51,820 nucleotides of DNA from Pseudomonas sp. TH10 (GTDB lineage Bacteria; Pseudomonadota; Gammaproteobacteria; Pseudomonadales; Pseudomonadaceae), in the NCBI RefSeq assembly GCF_016651255.1, contig NZ_JAEKEG010000019.1, forward strand, positions 1-51,820, read 5' to 3'. Below, in pieces: positions 34,379 to 42,981 of this stretch. Positions within the stretch are counted from its first letter, which is position 1. Every line of letters begins with the position of its first letter. Under the pieces are notes generated by a model that saw only the letters and a list, made by a program, of their open reading frames with translations, made no database searches and was not told the origin of the DNA. The translations under genes were made by a program, and so were the position numbers.

Positions 34379-35773
34379 ATGACCAATCCTGCCCTGATTG
34401 ATGAACTGAAGACCCTGGTCGAGCCTGGCAAGGTCCTGACCGACGCCGACTCCCTGAATGCGTACGGCAAGGATTGGACCAAGCACTTCGCCCCGGCGCC
34501 CAGCGCCATCGTGTTTCCCAAGACCATCGAGCAGGTGCAGGCCGTTGTCCGTTGGGCCAACACGCACAAGGTCGCGCTGGTGCCATCGGGCGGGCGCACC
34601 GGCCTTTCCGCCGCTGCGGTGGCCGCGAATGGCGAAGTGGTCGTGTCGTTCGACTACATGAATCAGATTCTCGACGTGAACCTCACTGACCGCACCGCCG
34701 TTTGTCAGCCGGGCGTGGTCACCGAGCATTTGCAGAACGTCGCCGAAGAAAAAGGCTTGTACTACCCGGTAGACTTCGCTTCGGCGGGTTCCAGCCAGAT
34801 TGGCGGCAATATCGGCACCAATGCCGGCGGGATCAAGGTGATTCGCTACGGCATGACCCGCAATTGGGTCGCCGGCATGAAAGTCGTCACTGGCAAGGGC
34901 GACGTGCTTGAACTGAACAAAGACCTGATCAAGAACGCCACCGGTTACGACCTGCGTCAGCTGTTCATTGGTGCTGAAGGCACCCTGGGTTTTGTGGTCG
35001 AAGCGACCATGCGCCTGGATCGCGCGCCGAAAAACCTCACTGCCATGGTGCTCGGTACCGCCGATTTCGATTCGATCATGCCGGTGCTGCACGCTTTCCA
35101 GGGCAAGCTTGACCTGACGGCGTTCGAATTCTTCTCCGATAAAGCCCTGGCCAAAGTCATGGGTCGCGGCGACGTACCGGCGCCGTTCGAAACCGACTGC
35201 CCGTTCTACGCATTGCTGGAATTCGAAGCGACCACCGAAGAAGTGGCCAACAGCGCGCTGGAAACCTTCGAACACTGCGTCGAACAGGGCTGGGTGCTGG
35301 ACGGCGTCATGAGCCAGAGCGAAACCCAGTTGCAGAACCTGTGGAAACTGCGCGAATACATTTCCGAGACCATCTCGCACTGGACCCCGTACAAGAACGA
35401 CATCTCGGTCACCGTCTCGAAAGTGCCAGCGTTCCTGAAGGAAATCGACGCGATCGTCGGCGAACACTATCCGGATTTCGAAATCGTCTGGTTCGGCCAC
35501 ATCGGCGACGGCAACCTGCACTTGAACATCCTCAAGCCGGATAACCTGAGCAAGGACGAGTTCTTCGCCAAGTGCGCCACGGTCAACAAGTGGGTGTTCG
35601 AAACCGTCGAGAAGTACAACGGTTCGATTTCCGCCGAACACGGCGTGGGCATGACCAAGCGTGACTACTTGACCTATAGCCGTTCAGAGGTTGAGATCGA
35701 GTACATGAAAGCCGTCAAGGCAGTGTTCGACCCGAACGGCATCATGAATCCGGGCAAGATCTTCGCGGTTTGA
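34379..35773 (+). CDS. D-2-hydroxyglutarate dehydrogenase (FAD-linked)
   Basis: FAD enzyme of 464 residues in the VAO/PCMH family that oxidises D-2-hydroxyglutarate to 2-oxoglutarate. The FAD domain shows VALVPSGGRTGLSAAAVA and SSQIGGNIGTNAGGIKVIRYG. The C-terminal oxidase domain has the metal-site motifs GHIGDGNLHLN and SAEHGVGMTKR. The ATG at 34379 is used; the open frame from 34349 adds ten residues without support. In pseudomonads this enzyme works with the neighbouring SerA: it removes the D-2-hydroxyglutarate made when SerA reduces 2-oxoglutarate, which pulls serine synthesis forward. Confidence 0.93.
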   Translation: MTNPALIDELKTLVEPGKVLTDADSLNAYGKDWTKHFAPAPSAIVFPKTIEQVQAVVRWANTHKVALVPSGGRTGLSAAAVAANGEVVVSFDYMNQILDVNLTDRTAVCQPGVVTEHLQNVAEEKGLYYPVDFASAGSSQIGGNIGTNAGGIKVIRYGMTRNWVAGMKVVTGKGDVLELNKDLIKNATGYDLRQLFIGAEGTLGFVVEATMRLDRAPKNLTAMVLGTADFDSIMPVLHAFQGKLDLTAFEFFSDKALAKVMGRGDVPAPFETDCPFYALLEFEATTEEVANSALETFEHCVEQGWVLDGVMSQSETQLQNLWKLREYISETISHWTPYKNDISVTVSKVPAFLKEIDAIVGEHYPDFEIVWFGHIGDGNLHLNILKPDNLSKDEFFAKCATVNKWVFETVEKYNGSISAEHGVGMTKRDYLTYSRSEVEIEYMKAVKAVFDPNGIMNPGKIFAV

Positions 35774-35814
35774 TCTGTAATCTTTGATGAATCAATGAAG
35801 GCAGGAGTCGGTAA

Positions 35815-36480
35815 ATGAGCTATCAGCACCAGTACGTCGACGGCACGCGCATCCACTTCCCGATCGGGAAAGTCGTGTGCATTGGCCGCAATTACGCCGA
35901 ACACGCCAAAGAACTGGACAACCCGGTGCCTACCGAGCCGTTGCTGTTCATCAAGCCGGGCAGTTGCGTGGTTGAGCTGGACGGCGGTTTCGCCATTCCG
36001 ACCGAGCGCGGTTCGGTGCACTACGAAGCAGAAATTGCCGTGTTGATCGGCAAGCCGCTGTCGACCAAACCGAGTCGCGAAGAAGTGCTCGACGCGATCT
36101 CCGGTTTCGCCCCGGCGCTGGATCTGACCCTGCGCGACAAGCAGGCCGAGCTGAAAGCCAAGGGCCTGCCGTGGGAAATCGCCAAGTCGTTCGACGGCGC
36201 GGCGGTGATTGCGCCGTTCGTGTCCGGCAGCACCTTCGCCGACCTGGCCGACATCGGCATTCGCCTGACCATCAATGGTGAAGTTCGCCAGGACGGCAAC
36301 AGCAGCGCCATGCTCAACCCTATTGTGCCGATGATCCAGCACATGGCCGGATGCTTCTCGCTGCAGGCCGGTGACGTGATCCTGACCGGCACGCCAGTGG
36401 GCGTTGGCCCGCTGAATGTGGGCGACGAACTGGTCATCGAATTGCCAGGCGCCAGCAGCTTTACCACCAGCGTCCGCTGA
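35815..36480 (+). CDS. Fumarylacetoacetate hydrolase-family protein
   Basis: A 221-residue enzyme of the FAH superfamily, single-domain type (acylpyruvase/oxaloacetate-decarboxylase-like). Metal and active-site segments: VVCIGRNYAEHAKELDNPVP at the N-terminus, HYEAEIAVLIGKPL, LTLRDKQAELKAKGLPWEIAK and GDVILTGTPVGVGPL. It follows the D-2-hydroxyglutarate dehydrogenase gene by 41 bp after a GGCAGGAG ribosome site and is probably in its operon. The exact substrate cannot be told; decarboxylation of oxaloacetate would fit the central-carbon context but is a guess. Confidence 0.88.
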   Translation: MSYQHQYVDGTRIHFPIGKVVCIGRNYAEHAKELDNPVPTEPLLFIKPGSCVVELDGGFAIPTERGSVHYEAEIAVLIGKPLSTKPSREEVLDAISGFAPALDLTLRDKQAELKAKGLPWEIAKSFDGAAVIAPFVSGSTFADLADIGIRLTINGEVRQDGNSSAMLNPIVPMIQHMAGCFSLQAGDVILTGTPVGVGPLNVGDELVIELPGASSFTTSVR

Positions 36481-36491
36481 CAGCACAGCCT

Positions 36492-36605
36492 CCCGTGGGA
36501 GCAAAGCTGCCTGTGGGAGCAAAGCGTGCTCGCAATAGCGGTCTACCATTCAACTTCAATGTTGAATTCAAAGGCCTCATCGCGAGCACGCTTTGCTCCC
36601 ACAGG
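36492..36605. repeat. REPIN-like repeat with an extra truncated left copy
   Basis: A short copy GTGGGAGCAAAGCTGCC is followed immediately by a full left arm TGTGGGAGCAAAGCGTGCTC and, about 40 bp on, by its inverse CGCGAGCACGCTTTGCTCCC. The spacer contains its own dyad TTCAACTTCAATGTTGAA. This copy uses the AAAGCGTG subtype, different from most in the window. Confidence 0.75.
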
Positions 36606-36686
36606 AATTTGCTTCCACAGGAATTGCATCCCGACCGGGATTGCTCCCATGACTCCCATTCATGACTATCCGGAATCCATCCGTTA

Positions 36687-37615
36687 ATGGCCAACCCACC
36701 GCTGCCCACGCTCAAACCTGCCCGCCGCCCGCGCTTTTTATGCGCTGGTATTACTGGCTATTGCTGGTTGCCGCCATAAGCTATGGCCTGGCCATTGCCA
36801 TGCATTGGGATGACCGAGGTGCGCTCTGGTTGCAGGAACGTTTCGAAAGCCCCGCCGAGCGCCAGGAAAGTATCTGGCTGCCGAATTACACCGCAGTCAT
36901 CGACGCCAAATTGCTGCCAGGCATGGAGAAGGACGAAGCGTCCGACCTGGCGTACAACCCTCAGACCAAAACCCTGTTCTCGGTTATGGGCAAGAACCCC
37001 TTTCTCGTCGAACTGTCCTTGCAGGGTGATGTGCTGCGCAAGATGCCGTTGGTGGGTTGGGTCAATCCGGAAGGGCTGACCGTGATGGAAAACGGTCTGA
37101 TGGCGATTGTCGATGAGCGCGAGCATATTCTGACCATCGTCAAGGTCGATGCCGATACCCGCCAATTGAACATCGCTGATTTCCCGAAATACGATCTCGG
37201 CCCTTCGGCCAATCAGAACAAGGCCTTTGAGGCGATCACCTGGGATCCGCGCAATCAGCAACTGCTGCTGGGCGAGGAGCGGCCGCCGGCGCTGTTCACC
37301 TGGAAAAGCGATGGCAGCCAGGTCTTGAAGGGTGAAAAGCAGAAGCTGGTCAGCGACGAACTGGATATCCGCAATCTCTCGGCGCTGGCAATCGACCCGC
37401 GCACCGGCCACACGTTGGTGTTGTCCGCTGATTCGCATTTGTTGCTGGAGTTGGACGAGAAGGGCGAACAAGTCAGCTTCATGACCCTGCTGAGCGGTTT
37501 CAACGGCCTGAAAAAGACCATCCCCCGCGCCGAAGGCGTGACCATGGACGAGGCGGGCACGCTGTACATGGTGAGCGAGCCGAACTTGTTTTACCGCTTC
37601 GAAAAGCACGAATGA
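36687..37615 (+). pseudogene. SdiA-regulated-domain membrane-anchored protein (first of pair), frameshift near its start
   Basis: An SdiA-regulated (YjiK-like) beta-propeller-type protein. The main frame gives MRWYYWLLLVAAISYGLAI (a membrane anchor) from 36740, then EKDEASDLAYNPQTKTLFSVMGKNP and repeated GLTVMENGLMAIVDERE-type blades to 37615. The ATG at 36740 has no ribosome site. A different frame from ATG 36687 reads MANPPLPTLKPARRPRF and meets the main frame if the five-T run 36735-36739 had six T. That would give 309 residues with a basic, Pro-rich cytoplasmic tip as in its paralogue. It may equally be a shorter intact protein. The function is unknown. Confidence 0.65.
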
Positions 37616-37733
37616 TGACGCTGCTGTGCAGGATTACGCCTGTGCAGTTGTAGGATAGGGCAAGTGGCCATTAAGCTTGAGTTCAGACAGACGTGATATT
37701 TCATCCGCCTGTCCTGAATCCGAGCCCACCAGA

Positions 37734-38651
37734 ATGCGTCGATTTGCCCGTCCCAAACCCCTGATCCTGATCTTCGCGATGGTCGCACTGCTGGCGTTGA
37801 TCGCCATGGGCCAATACCTGCGCCTGTTCGAGCGCGGCTGGTTCAACCTGCATGCGCTGTGGCAGGCCGAGAGCGCACTTTCCATTGGTCTTGATCGTTA
37901 TCAGGTCACGGTCGAGGCGCGGGTGATCGATGGCCTGGATGACGACGTGTCGGCCCTGACATTCGATCCAGTGCGCAAAAGCCTGTTCACGGTCACCAAC
38001 AAGAATTCCGAATTGATCGAGCTGTCTCTGGATGGCCAGATTATCCGGCGCATTTCGCTGGTGGGCTTCGGCGATCCGGAAGCGGTGGAGTACATCAGCG
38101 CCGACACCTACGTGATCACTGACGAGCGCGAGCAGCGATTGATCAAGATTCATCTGGAAAAAGACACCACCTTCCTCGACGCGGCGGACGCCGAGCAGAT
38201 GACCCTCGGTGTGCACATGAGCGGTAACAAGGGTTTCGAGGGCTTGGCTTACGATTCCGTGGGCAAGCGCTTGTTTGTGGCGAAAGAGCGCGATCCGATG
38301 CTGATTTATGAGGTGCACGGTTTTCCACACTTCAACCCGGAAAAGTCCTACGCCGTGCATGTGATCAACGATCCCAAGCGCGATGCCGGGATGTTTGTCA
38401 GGGATTTATCCAGCCTGCAATACGACGAGCGCAGCGGCCATTTGCTGGCGCTGTCGGATGAGTCGCGGTTGATTCTGGAGCTGGATGTCGACGGGCGCCC
38501 GTTGAGCACGATGTCGATCAGCGGCGGCCGTCAGGGTTTGCAGAAAACCGTGCCGCAAGCGGAAGGGATTGCGATGGATGACGACGGCACGTTGTACCTG
38601 GTGAGCGAGCCGAACCTGTTTTACGTCTTCAGGAAGCCCGCACAAAACTAA
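37734..38651 (+). CDS. SdiA-regulated-domain membrane-anchored protein (second of pair)
   Basis: A 305-residue paralogue of the previous gene. ATG 37734 starts MRRFARPKPLILIFAMVALLALIAMGQ, a basic tip plus one membrane helix. The outer domain has the same blades: LDDDVSALTFDPVRKSLFTVTNKN, DPEAVEYISADTYVITDERE, GFEGLAYDSVGKRLFVAKERD, and ends EGIAMDDDGTLYLVSEPNLFYVFRK, closely matching the end of its neighbour. The family is named for SdiA control in enterics; no such control is shown here. The open frame upstream to 37677 lacks support. Confidence 0.85.
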   Translation: MRRFARPKPLILIFAMVALLALIAMGQYLRLFERGWFNLHALWQAESALSIGLDRYQVTVEARVIDGLDDDVSALTFDPVRKSLFTVTNKNSELIELSLDGQIIRRISLVGFGDPEAVEYISADTYVITDEREQRLIKIHLEKDTTFLDAADAEQMTLGVHMSGNKGFEGLAYDSVGKRLFVAKERDPMLIYEVHGFPHFNPEKSYAVHVINDPKRDAGMFVRDLSSLQYDERSGHLLALSDESRLILELDVDGRPLSTMSISGGRQGLQKTVPQAEGIAMDDDGTLYLVSEPNLFYVFRKPAQN

Positions 38652-38670
38652 CCAGCACCCCACAACATTA

Positions 38671-38759
38671 TGGGAGCGGGCTTGCTCGCGATGGCGGCCG
38701 GTCAGTCAACAGAATGTTGATTGTAATGGCCTCATCGCGGGCAAGCCCGCTCCCACAGG
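38671..38759. repeat. REPIN-like paired inverted repeat
   Basis: Left arm TGGGAGCGGGCTTGCTCGCG and right arm CATCGCGGGCAAGCCCGCTC; this is the best preserved AAGCCCGC-type doublet of the window. It lies between the SdiA-regulated gene and the convergent rpiA. Confidence 0.85.
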
Positions 38760-38776
38760 TTTATCGGTGTTTCTGG

Positions 38777-39451
38777 TTACTCTGCGCGCAGGGTTTTCAC
38801 GCCTTCGCTGGTACCCAGCAACAACAAGTCCGCCGGACGCGCCGCGAACAAGCCGTTGGTGACCACGCCGACGATTGCATTGATCTGCGCTTCCAGTTCG
38901 ACCGGGTTGGTGATCTGCATATTGAACACGTCGAGGATGATGTTGCCGTTGTCGGTCAGCACGCCTTCGCGGTAGACCGGGTCGCCGCCCAGTTTCACCA
39001 GTTCGCGAGCGACGTGGCTGCGAGCCATCGGGATCACTTCTACCGGCAGCGGGAACTCACCAAGCACCGGCACCAGTTTGCTGGCGTCGGCGATGCAGAT
39101 GAAAGTCTTGGCCACGGCCGCGACGATCTTCTCGCGGGTCAGCGCAGCGCCGCCGCCCTTGATCAGGTTCAGGTGCGCGTCGCTTTCATCGGCGCCATCG
39201 ACGTAGAACTCGAGGTCGCTGACCGTGTTCAACTCGTACACCGGAATCCCGTGGCCTTTCAGGCGCGCGGCGGTGGCTTCGGAACTGGCGACCGCGCCAT
39301 CGAACGCGCCCTTGTGCTGGGCCAGGGCGTCGATGAAGCAGTTGGCGGTGGAGCCGGTGCCGACCCCGACGATGCTCTTGTCGTCGAGTTTAGGAAGGAT
39401 GAAGTCGACGGCGGCCTGAGCCACTGCCTGTTTGAGTTGATCCTGGGTCAT
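38777..39451 (-). CDS. rpiA: Ribose-5-phosphate isomerase A
   Basis: Interconverts ribose-5-phosphate and ribulose-5-phosphate in the pentose phosphate pathway. The 224-residue product has [18 protein letters not shown] (phosphate loop), [44 protein letters not shown] with the catalytic Asp/Glu region, and [15 protein letters not shown]. The start is ATG at 39451. The frame stays open far upstream on this strand, through the antisense of ilvA, but that part has no homology and is disregarded. It is divergent from ilvA. Confidence 0.96.
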   Translation of the reverse strand: MTQDQLKQAVAQAAVDFILPKLDDKSIVGVGTGSTANCFIDALAQHKGAFDGAVASSEATAARLKGHGIPVYELNTVSDLEFYVDGADESDAHLNLIKGGGAALTREKIVAAVAKTFICIADASKLVPVLGEFPLPVEVIPMARSHVARELVKLGGDPVYREGVLTDNGNIILDVFNMQITNPVELEAQINAIVGVVTNGLFAARPADLLLLGTSEGVKTLRAE

Positions 39452-39543
39452 GCGGGCTCCGAAGTGCCGAAGAGGGGGCTGAAGGCCGGCATTATAGGCT
39501 GCGGGGCAGGGAAGGTCATGCTCAAACCTGGGGGATATCCCGG

Positions 39544-39569
39544 TAGGGGCAAAGCTTGCTCCCACAGGT
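39544..39569. repeat. Single REP-like half between rpiA and ilvA
   Basis: TAGGGGCAAAGCTTGCTCCC forms one short palindrome (GGGGCAAAGC / GCTTGCTCCC) with no partner, a lone half of the AAAGC subtype. Confidence 0.55.
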
Positions 39570-39649
39570 TTGGATTGGGGTGTGGTCGTGTGGCGCGAAG
39601 CCGGGTTAGACTCGTTGGTCCTGCCCAACCCGCTCAGTGATGCTTTCCG

Positions 39650-41164
39650 ATGCTCGAACAGTACGTCAAAAAGATCCTCACCTCGCGCGTTTATGACGTT
39701 GCCGTAGAAACCCCGCTGCAGAACGCTCGCCAGCTCTCCGAGCGGCTGGGCAATGACATTTGGCTCAAGCGCGAAGACTTGCAGCCGGTGTTCTCGTTCA
39801 AGATTCGCGGCGCCTACAACAAACTCACTCAACTGACTGACGAAGAGCGCGCCCGTGGCGTGGTCACTGCGTCGGCGGGCAACCATGCGCAGGGTCTGGC
39901 CCTGGCGGCGAAAGTGCTGGGCGTGAAAGCTACCATCGTCATGCCCAAAACCACTCCCGAGATCAAAGTCGAAGGCGTGCGTTCGCGCGGCGGCAAAGTG
40001 GTGCTGCACGGCGACTCGTTCCCGGAAGCTTTGGCCTACTCGCTGAAACTGGTTGATGAAAAAGGCTACGTCTACATTCACCCGTACGATGATCCGCACA
40101 CCATTGCCGGGCAGGGCACCGTGGCAATGGAGATTCTGCGTCAGCACCCGCAGCCACTGGACGCGATTTTCGTCCCGGTTGGTGGTGGCGGCCTGATCGC
40201 CGGCATCGCCGCGTACGTGAAATACCTGCGTCCGGACATCAAAGTCATCGGCGTTGAGCCGGACGACTCCAACTGCCTGCAAGCCGCGATGGCGGCGGGC
40301 GAGCGCGTGGTGCTGCCGACAGTGGGCATCTTCGCCGACGGCGTGGCGGTGGCGCAGATTGGCCAGCACACCTTCGATATCTGCAAAGACTACGTCGATG
40401 AAGTCATCACCGTCAGCACTGACGAAATCTGTGCGGCAATCAAGGACATTTACGACGATACCCGCTCGATCACCGAACCTGCCGGCGCCTTGGGCGTTGC
40501 CGGGATCAAGAAGTACGTCGAACTGCGCGGCGTCAGCGGCCAGACGTTCGTCGCCATCGACTCCGGCGCCAACGTCAATTTCGATCGCTTGCGTCACGTT
40601 GCCGAGCGCGCCGAGCTGGGTGAAGGCCGCGAAGCAATCATCGCCGTGACCATTCCCGAGAAGGCCGGCAGCTTCAAGGCTTTCTGCGAAGCCATCGGCA
40701 AACGCCAGATCACCGAATTCAACTACCGCTACAACACCGGCAGCGAAGCGCACATCTTCGTCGGCGTGCAGACTCACCCGGAGAACGACCCGCGCAGTGC
40801 GTTGCTGGCGAGCCTCACCGAGCAGGGTTTCCCGGTGCTTGATCTGACCGACAACGAACTGGCCAAGCTGCACATTCGCCACATGGTCGGCGGGCATGCC
40901 GCGCATGTCATCGATGAAGTGGTGTTTCGCTTCGAGTTCCCGGAACGTCCGGGTGCGCTGTTCAACTTCCTTAATAAGCTCGGTGGGCGCTGGAACATCT
41001 CGATGTTCCACTACCGCAACCACGGTGCGGCGGATGGTCGTGTGGTCGCGGGCCTGCAGGTACCGCACGACGAGCGTCATCTGGTGCCGGCGGCGCTGGA
41101 AGAAATCGGCTACCCGTATTGGGATGAGAGTGAGAACCCGGCCTATCAGCTGTTTTTGGGCTGA
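39650..41164 (+). CDS. ilvA: Biosynthetic threonine dehydratase IlvA
   Basis: PLP enzyme that deaminates threonine to 2-oxobutyrate, the first step of isoleucine synthesis. The 504-residue product has the PLP lysine Lys51 in [11 protein letters not shown], the substrate loop [16 protein letters not shown], the phosphate-binding [16 protein letters not shown], and two C-terminal ACT-like regulatory domains (from about residue 325; [20 protein letters not shown] in the second) typical of the isoleucine-inhibited form. It is intact and divergent from rpiA. Confidence 0.96.
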   Translation: MLEQYVKKILTSRVYDVAVETPLQNARQLSERLGNDIWLKREDLQPVFSFKIRGAYNKLTQLTDEERARGVVTASAGNHAQGLALAAKVLGVKATIVMPKTTPEIKVEGVRSRGGKVVLHGDSFPEALAYSLKLVDEKGYVYIHPYDDPHTIAGQGTVAMEILRQHPQPLDAIFVPVGGGGLIAGIAAYVKYLRPDIKVIGVEPDDSNCLQAAMAAGERVVLPTVGIFADGVAVAQIGQHTFDICKDYVDEVITVSTDEICAAIKDIYDDTRSITEPAGALGVAGIKKYVELRGVSGQTFVAIDSGANVNFDRLRHVAERAELGEGREAIIAVTIPEKAGSFKAFCEAIGKRQITEFNYRYNTGSEAHIFVGVQTHPENDPRSALLASLTEQGFPVLDLTDNELAKLHIRHMVGGHAAHVIDEVVFRFEFPERPGALFNFLNKLGGRWNISMFHYRNHGAADGRVVAGLQVPHDERHLVPAALEEIGYPYWDESENPAYQLFLG

Positions 41165-41203
41165 GCGGCTACGCTGATGGGCAGGCCTTAAGGAAATCGA
41201 ACA

Positions 41204-41628
41204 ATGGAAACGTTAACTGCCCTGAAAACCGCGCACATGGTTGCGACCGTGGTGTTGCTGGCCGGTGCGCTGGGTCTGGGAATCTGGGTTTTGCTGGCAA
41301 AACGCAAAGGTGATGCGACGGCGGGCAGCCGCACGTTGCAACGGCCACGGGTGTTTGTCTGGCTGCTGATGGGCCTGGCCCTGCTGAGCATGCCATTCAC
41401 CGGCTGGTGGATGGTGCACCTGGTGGGCTGGCCCTTGGGACAGACCTGGCTGCTGGCCTCCAGTGTGCTTTATACCTTGGCGGCGTTGGGGTGGTTCTGG
41501 CTGCTGGTGCGGCTGAACAAATTGCGCAAGGCGCCGGGGGGAATGGCAGATTTACTTTTGCCCTGGCGCTGTTCAGTTTTGTTTGCCTGGTCGCGATTGC
41601 GAGGTTAATGGGCGCGAAGCCGGTTTAG
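41204..41628 (+). pseudogene. DUF2269-like small membrane protein, split by a frameshift
   Basis: An integral membrane protein of about 141 residues with four predicted helices: MVATVVLLAGALGLGIWVLL, FVWLLMGLALLSMPFTGWWM, LLASSVLYTLAALGWFWLLV and, in a second frame, FTFALALFSFVCLVAIARL. The frames join if the six-G run 41536-41541 had seven G (CCG GGG GGG AAT GGC AGA). As read it loses the last helix and ends in an unrelated tail at 41608. The predicted function is unknown. It starts 37 bp after the ilvA stop with a TTAAGGAAATC ribosome site. Confidence 0.82.
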
Positions 41629-41632
41629 CCCG

Positions 41633-41674
41633 AAAGATCGTCCGAACGCGGCCCAAGCCTTCGGACGATCTTTT
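41633..41674. terminator. Bidirectional terminator between DUF2269 gene and HAD gene
   Basis: A 14-bp perfect stem, AAAGATCGTCCGAA / TTCGGACGATCTTT, around a 13-nt loop, with TTTT after it. It lies between two convergent stops. Confidence 0.88.
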
Positions 41675-41679
41675 GATCT

Positions 41680-42336
41680 TCAGTCGCGCAGGGTGATCAC
41701 TGGCCAACCGCGGTTCTCGGCCTCAGCCCGCAAGTTAGGGTCCGGATCAACCGCCACCGGATTCGCCACCTGCTCCAGCAGCGGCAAATCATTCATCGAA
41801 TCGCTATAGAAATAGCTGTCGTCCAACGAATGCCCGGTCTCTTGCAGCCAGCGATTCAATCGGGTGACCTTGCCTTCGCGGAAGCACGGTACGTCGGTGC
41901 TGCGCCCGGTGTAACGGCCGTCGAGCATTTCGCACTCGGTAGCAATCAGGGTTTCAACGCCCAGACGCTCGGCAATCGGTCCGGTTACGAAACGGTTGGT
42001 CGCGGTGATGATCACCAGCTTGTCACCCGCGTCACGGTGCTTGGCCAGCAGCTCGATAGCCTTGGGTAACACGATCGGTTCGATGCAGTCGCGCATGTAA
42101 TCCTGGTGCCACTGCGCCAGCGTGGCCATTTCGGTGCGGCCGAGGATTTCCAGGCAGAAGTTCAGGTACGCGGCGTTATCCAGTTTGCCGGCCAGGTAAT
42201 CCTGATAGAACTCGTCGTTACGCGCTTTGTACGCAATCGGGTCGAGGAAACCGCGTTCACACAGATAGTCGCCCCAGGCGTGATCGCTGTCGCCGCCCAG
42301 AAGGGTGTTGTCCAAATCGAATAGAGCCAGGCGCAT
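41680..42336 (-). CDS. HAD-superfamily hydrolase, subfamily IB
   Basis: A 218-residue phosphatase of the HAD-IB (SerB-like) group. Motif I is [16 protein letters not shown], motif II includes [11 protein letters not shown], and motif III/IV appears as [18 protein letters not shown]. The cap contains a helical insert ([20 protein letters not shown]). It may dephosphorylate a small phosphate ester; a histidinol-phosphatase or phosphoserine-phosphatase role is possible but not fixed by sequence. It is divergent from rppH. Confidence 0.88.
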   Translation of the reverse strand: MRLALFDLDNTLLGGDSDHAWGDYLCERGFLDPIAYKARNDEFYQDYLAGKLDNAAYLNFCLEILGRTEMATLAQWHQDYMRDCIEPIVLPKAIELLAKHRDAGDKLVIITATNRFVTGPIAERLGVETLIATECEMLDGRYTGRSTDVPCFREGKVTRLNRWLQETGHSLDDSYFYSDSMNDLPLLEQVANPVAVDPDPNLRAEAENRGWPVITLRD

Positions 42337-42479
42337 TGCAGTTACCCGCTGATAAGTCTGTAAAAAGGCGACAAGAATACGGTCTTTTCACAAGAGTGCA
42401 CATAAGGTAGGAAGCTTCGTTGCCGCCTTATCAACCTTTGTGGAACAATGCGGCGACATGCGTTTGCGAGGTTGTTGCC

Positions 42480-42959
42480 GTGATCGACCCCGATGGTTTC
42501 CGCCCCAATGTCGGGATCATTCTGACGAATGACGCCGGCCAGGTGCTATGGGCTCGCCGTATCAATCAAGATGCCTGGCAGTTTCCGCAAGGGGGAATCA
42601 ACCCTGAGGAGACGCCGGAAGACGCCTTGTACCGCGAGCTGAACGAAGAAGTTGGCCTGGAACGTGAAGATGTTGAAATACTGGCCTGTACTCGGGGCTG
42701 GTTGCGCTATCGTTTGCCGCAACGTCTGGTGCGTACCCACAGCCAACCGCTGTGCATCGGCCAGAAACAGAAATGGTTTCTCCTGCGCCTGATCTCCAAC
42801 GAGCAGCGGGTGCGGATGGATTTGACCGGTAAACCGGAGTTCGATGGCTGGCGCTGGGTCAGCTATTGGTATCCGTTGGGCCAGGTGGTGACATTCAAGC
42901 GCGAGGTGTATCGCCGCGCCCTCAAAGAGCTTGCCCCGCGCCTTTTAGCGCGCGACTGA
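42480..42959 (+). CDS. rppH: RNA pyrophosphohydrolase RppH
   Basis: Nudix enzyme that removes pyrophosphate from the 5' end of triphosphate mRNAs and so starts their decay. The start is taken as GTG at 42480 after GAGG, giving [15 protein letters not shown], the usual RppH start; an upstream ATG at 42420 adds 20 residues without homology. The 159-residue product has the Nudix box [23 protein letters not shown] with all expected residues, then the C-terminal arm LARD. It is followed by ptsP, 22 bp later, as in most gamma-proteobacteria. Confidence 0.95.
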
Positions 42960-42981
42960 CGACGGAGTTCGACCCCGAGCC

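Noticed and set aside
32943-36480. serA, D-2-hydroxyglutarate dehydrogenase and the FAH-family gene as an undescribed system.
   Set aside because: The coupling of SerA with D-2-hydroxyglutarate dehydrogenase is already known in Pseudomonas, and the order is widespread.
39452-41080. A very long open frame on the minus strand through ilvA, continuous with rpiA, suggesting a fusion protein.
   Set aside because: Only the last 224 residues match rpiA and start at a proper ATG. The rest is the antisense of ilvA; GC-rich third positions in Pseudomonas often leave such frames open.
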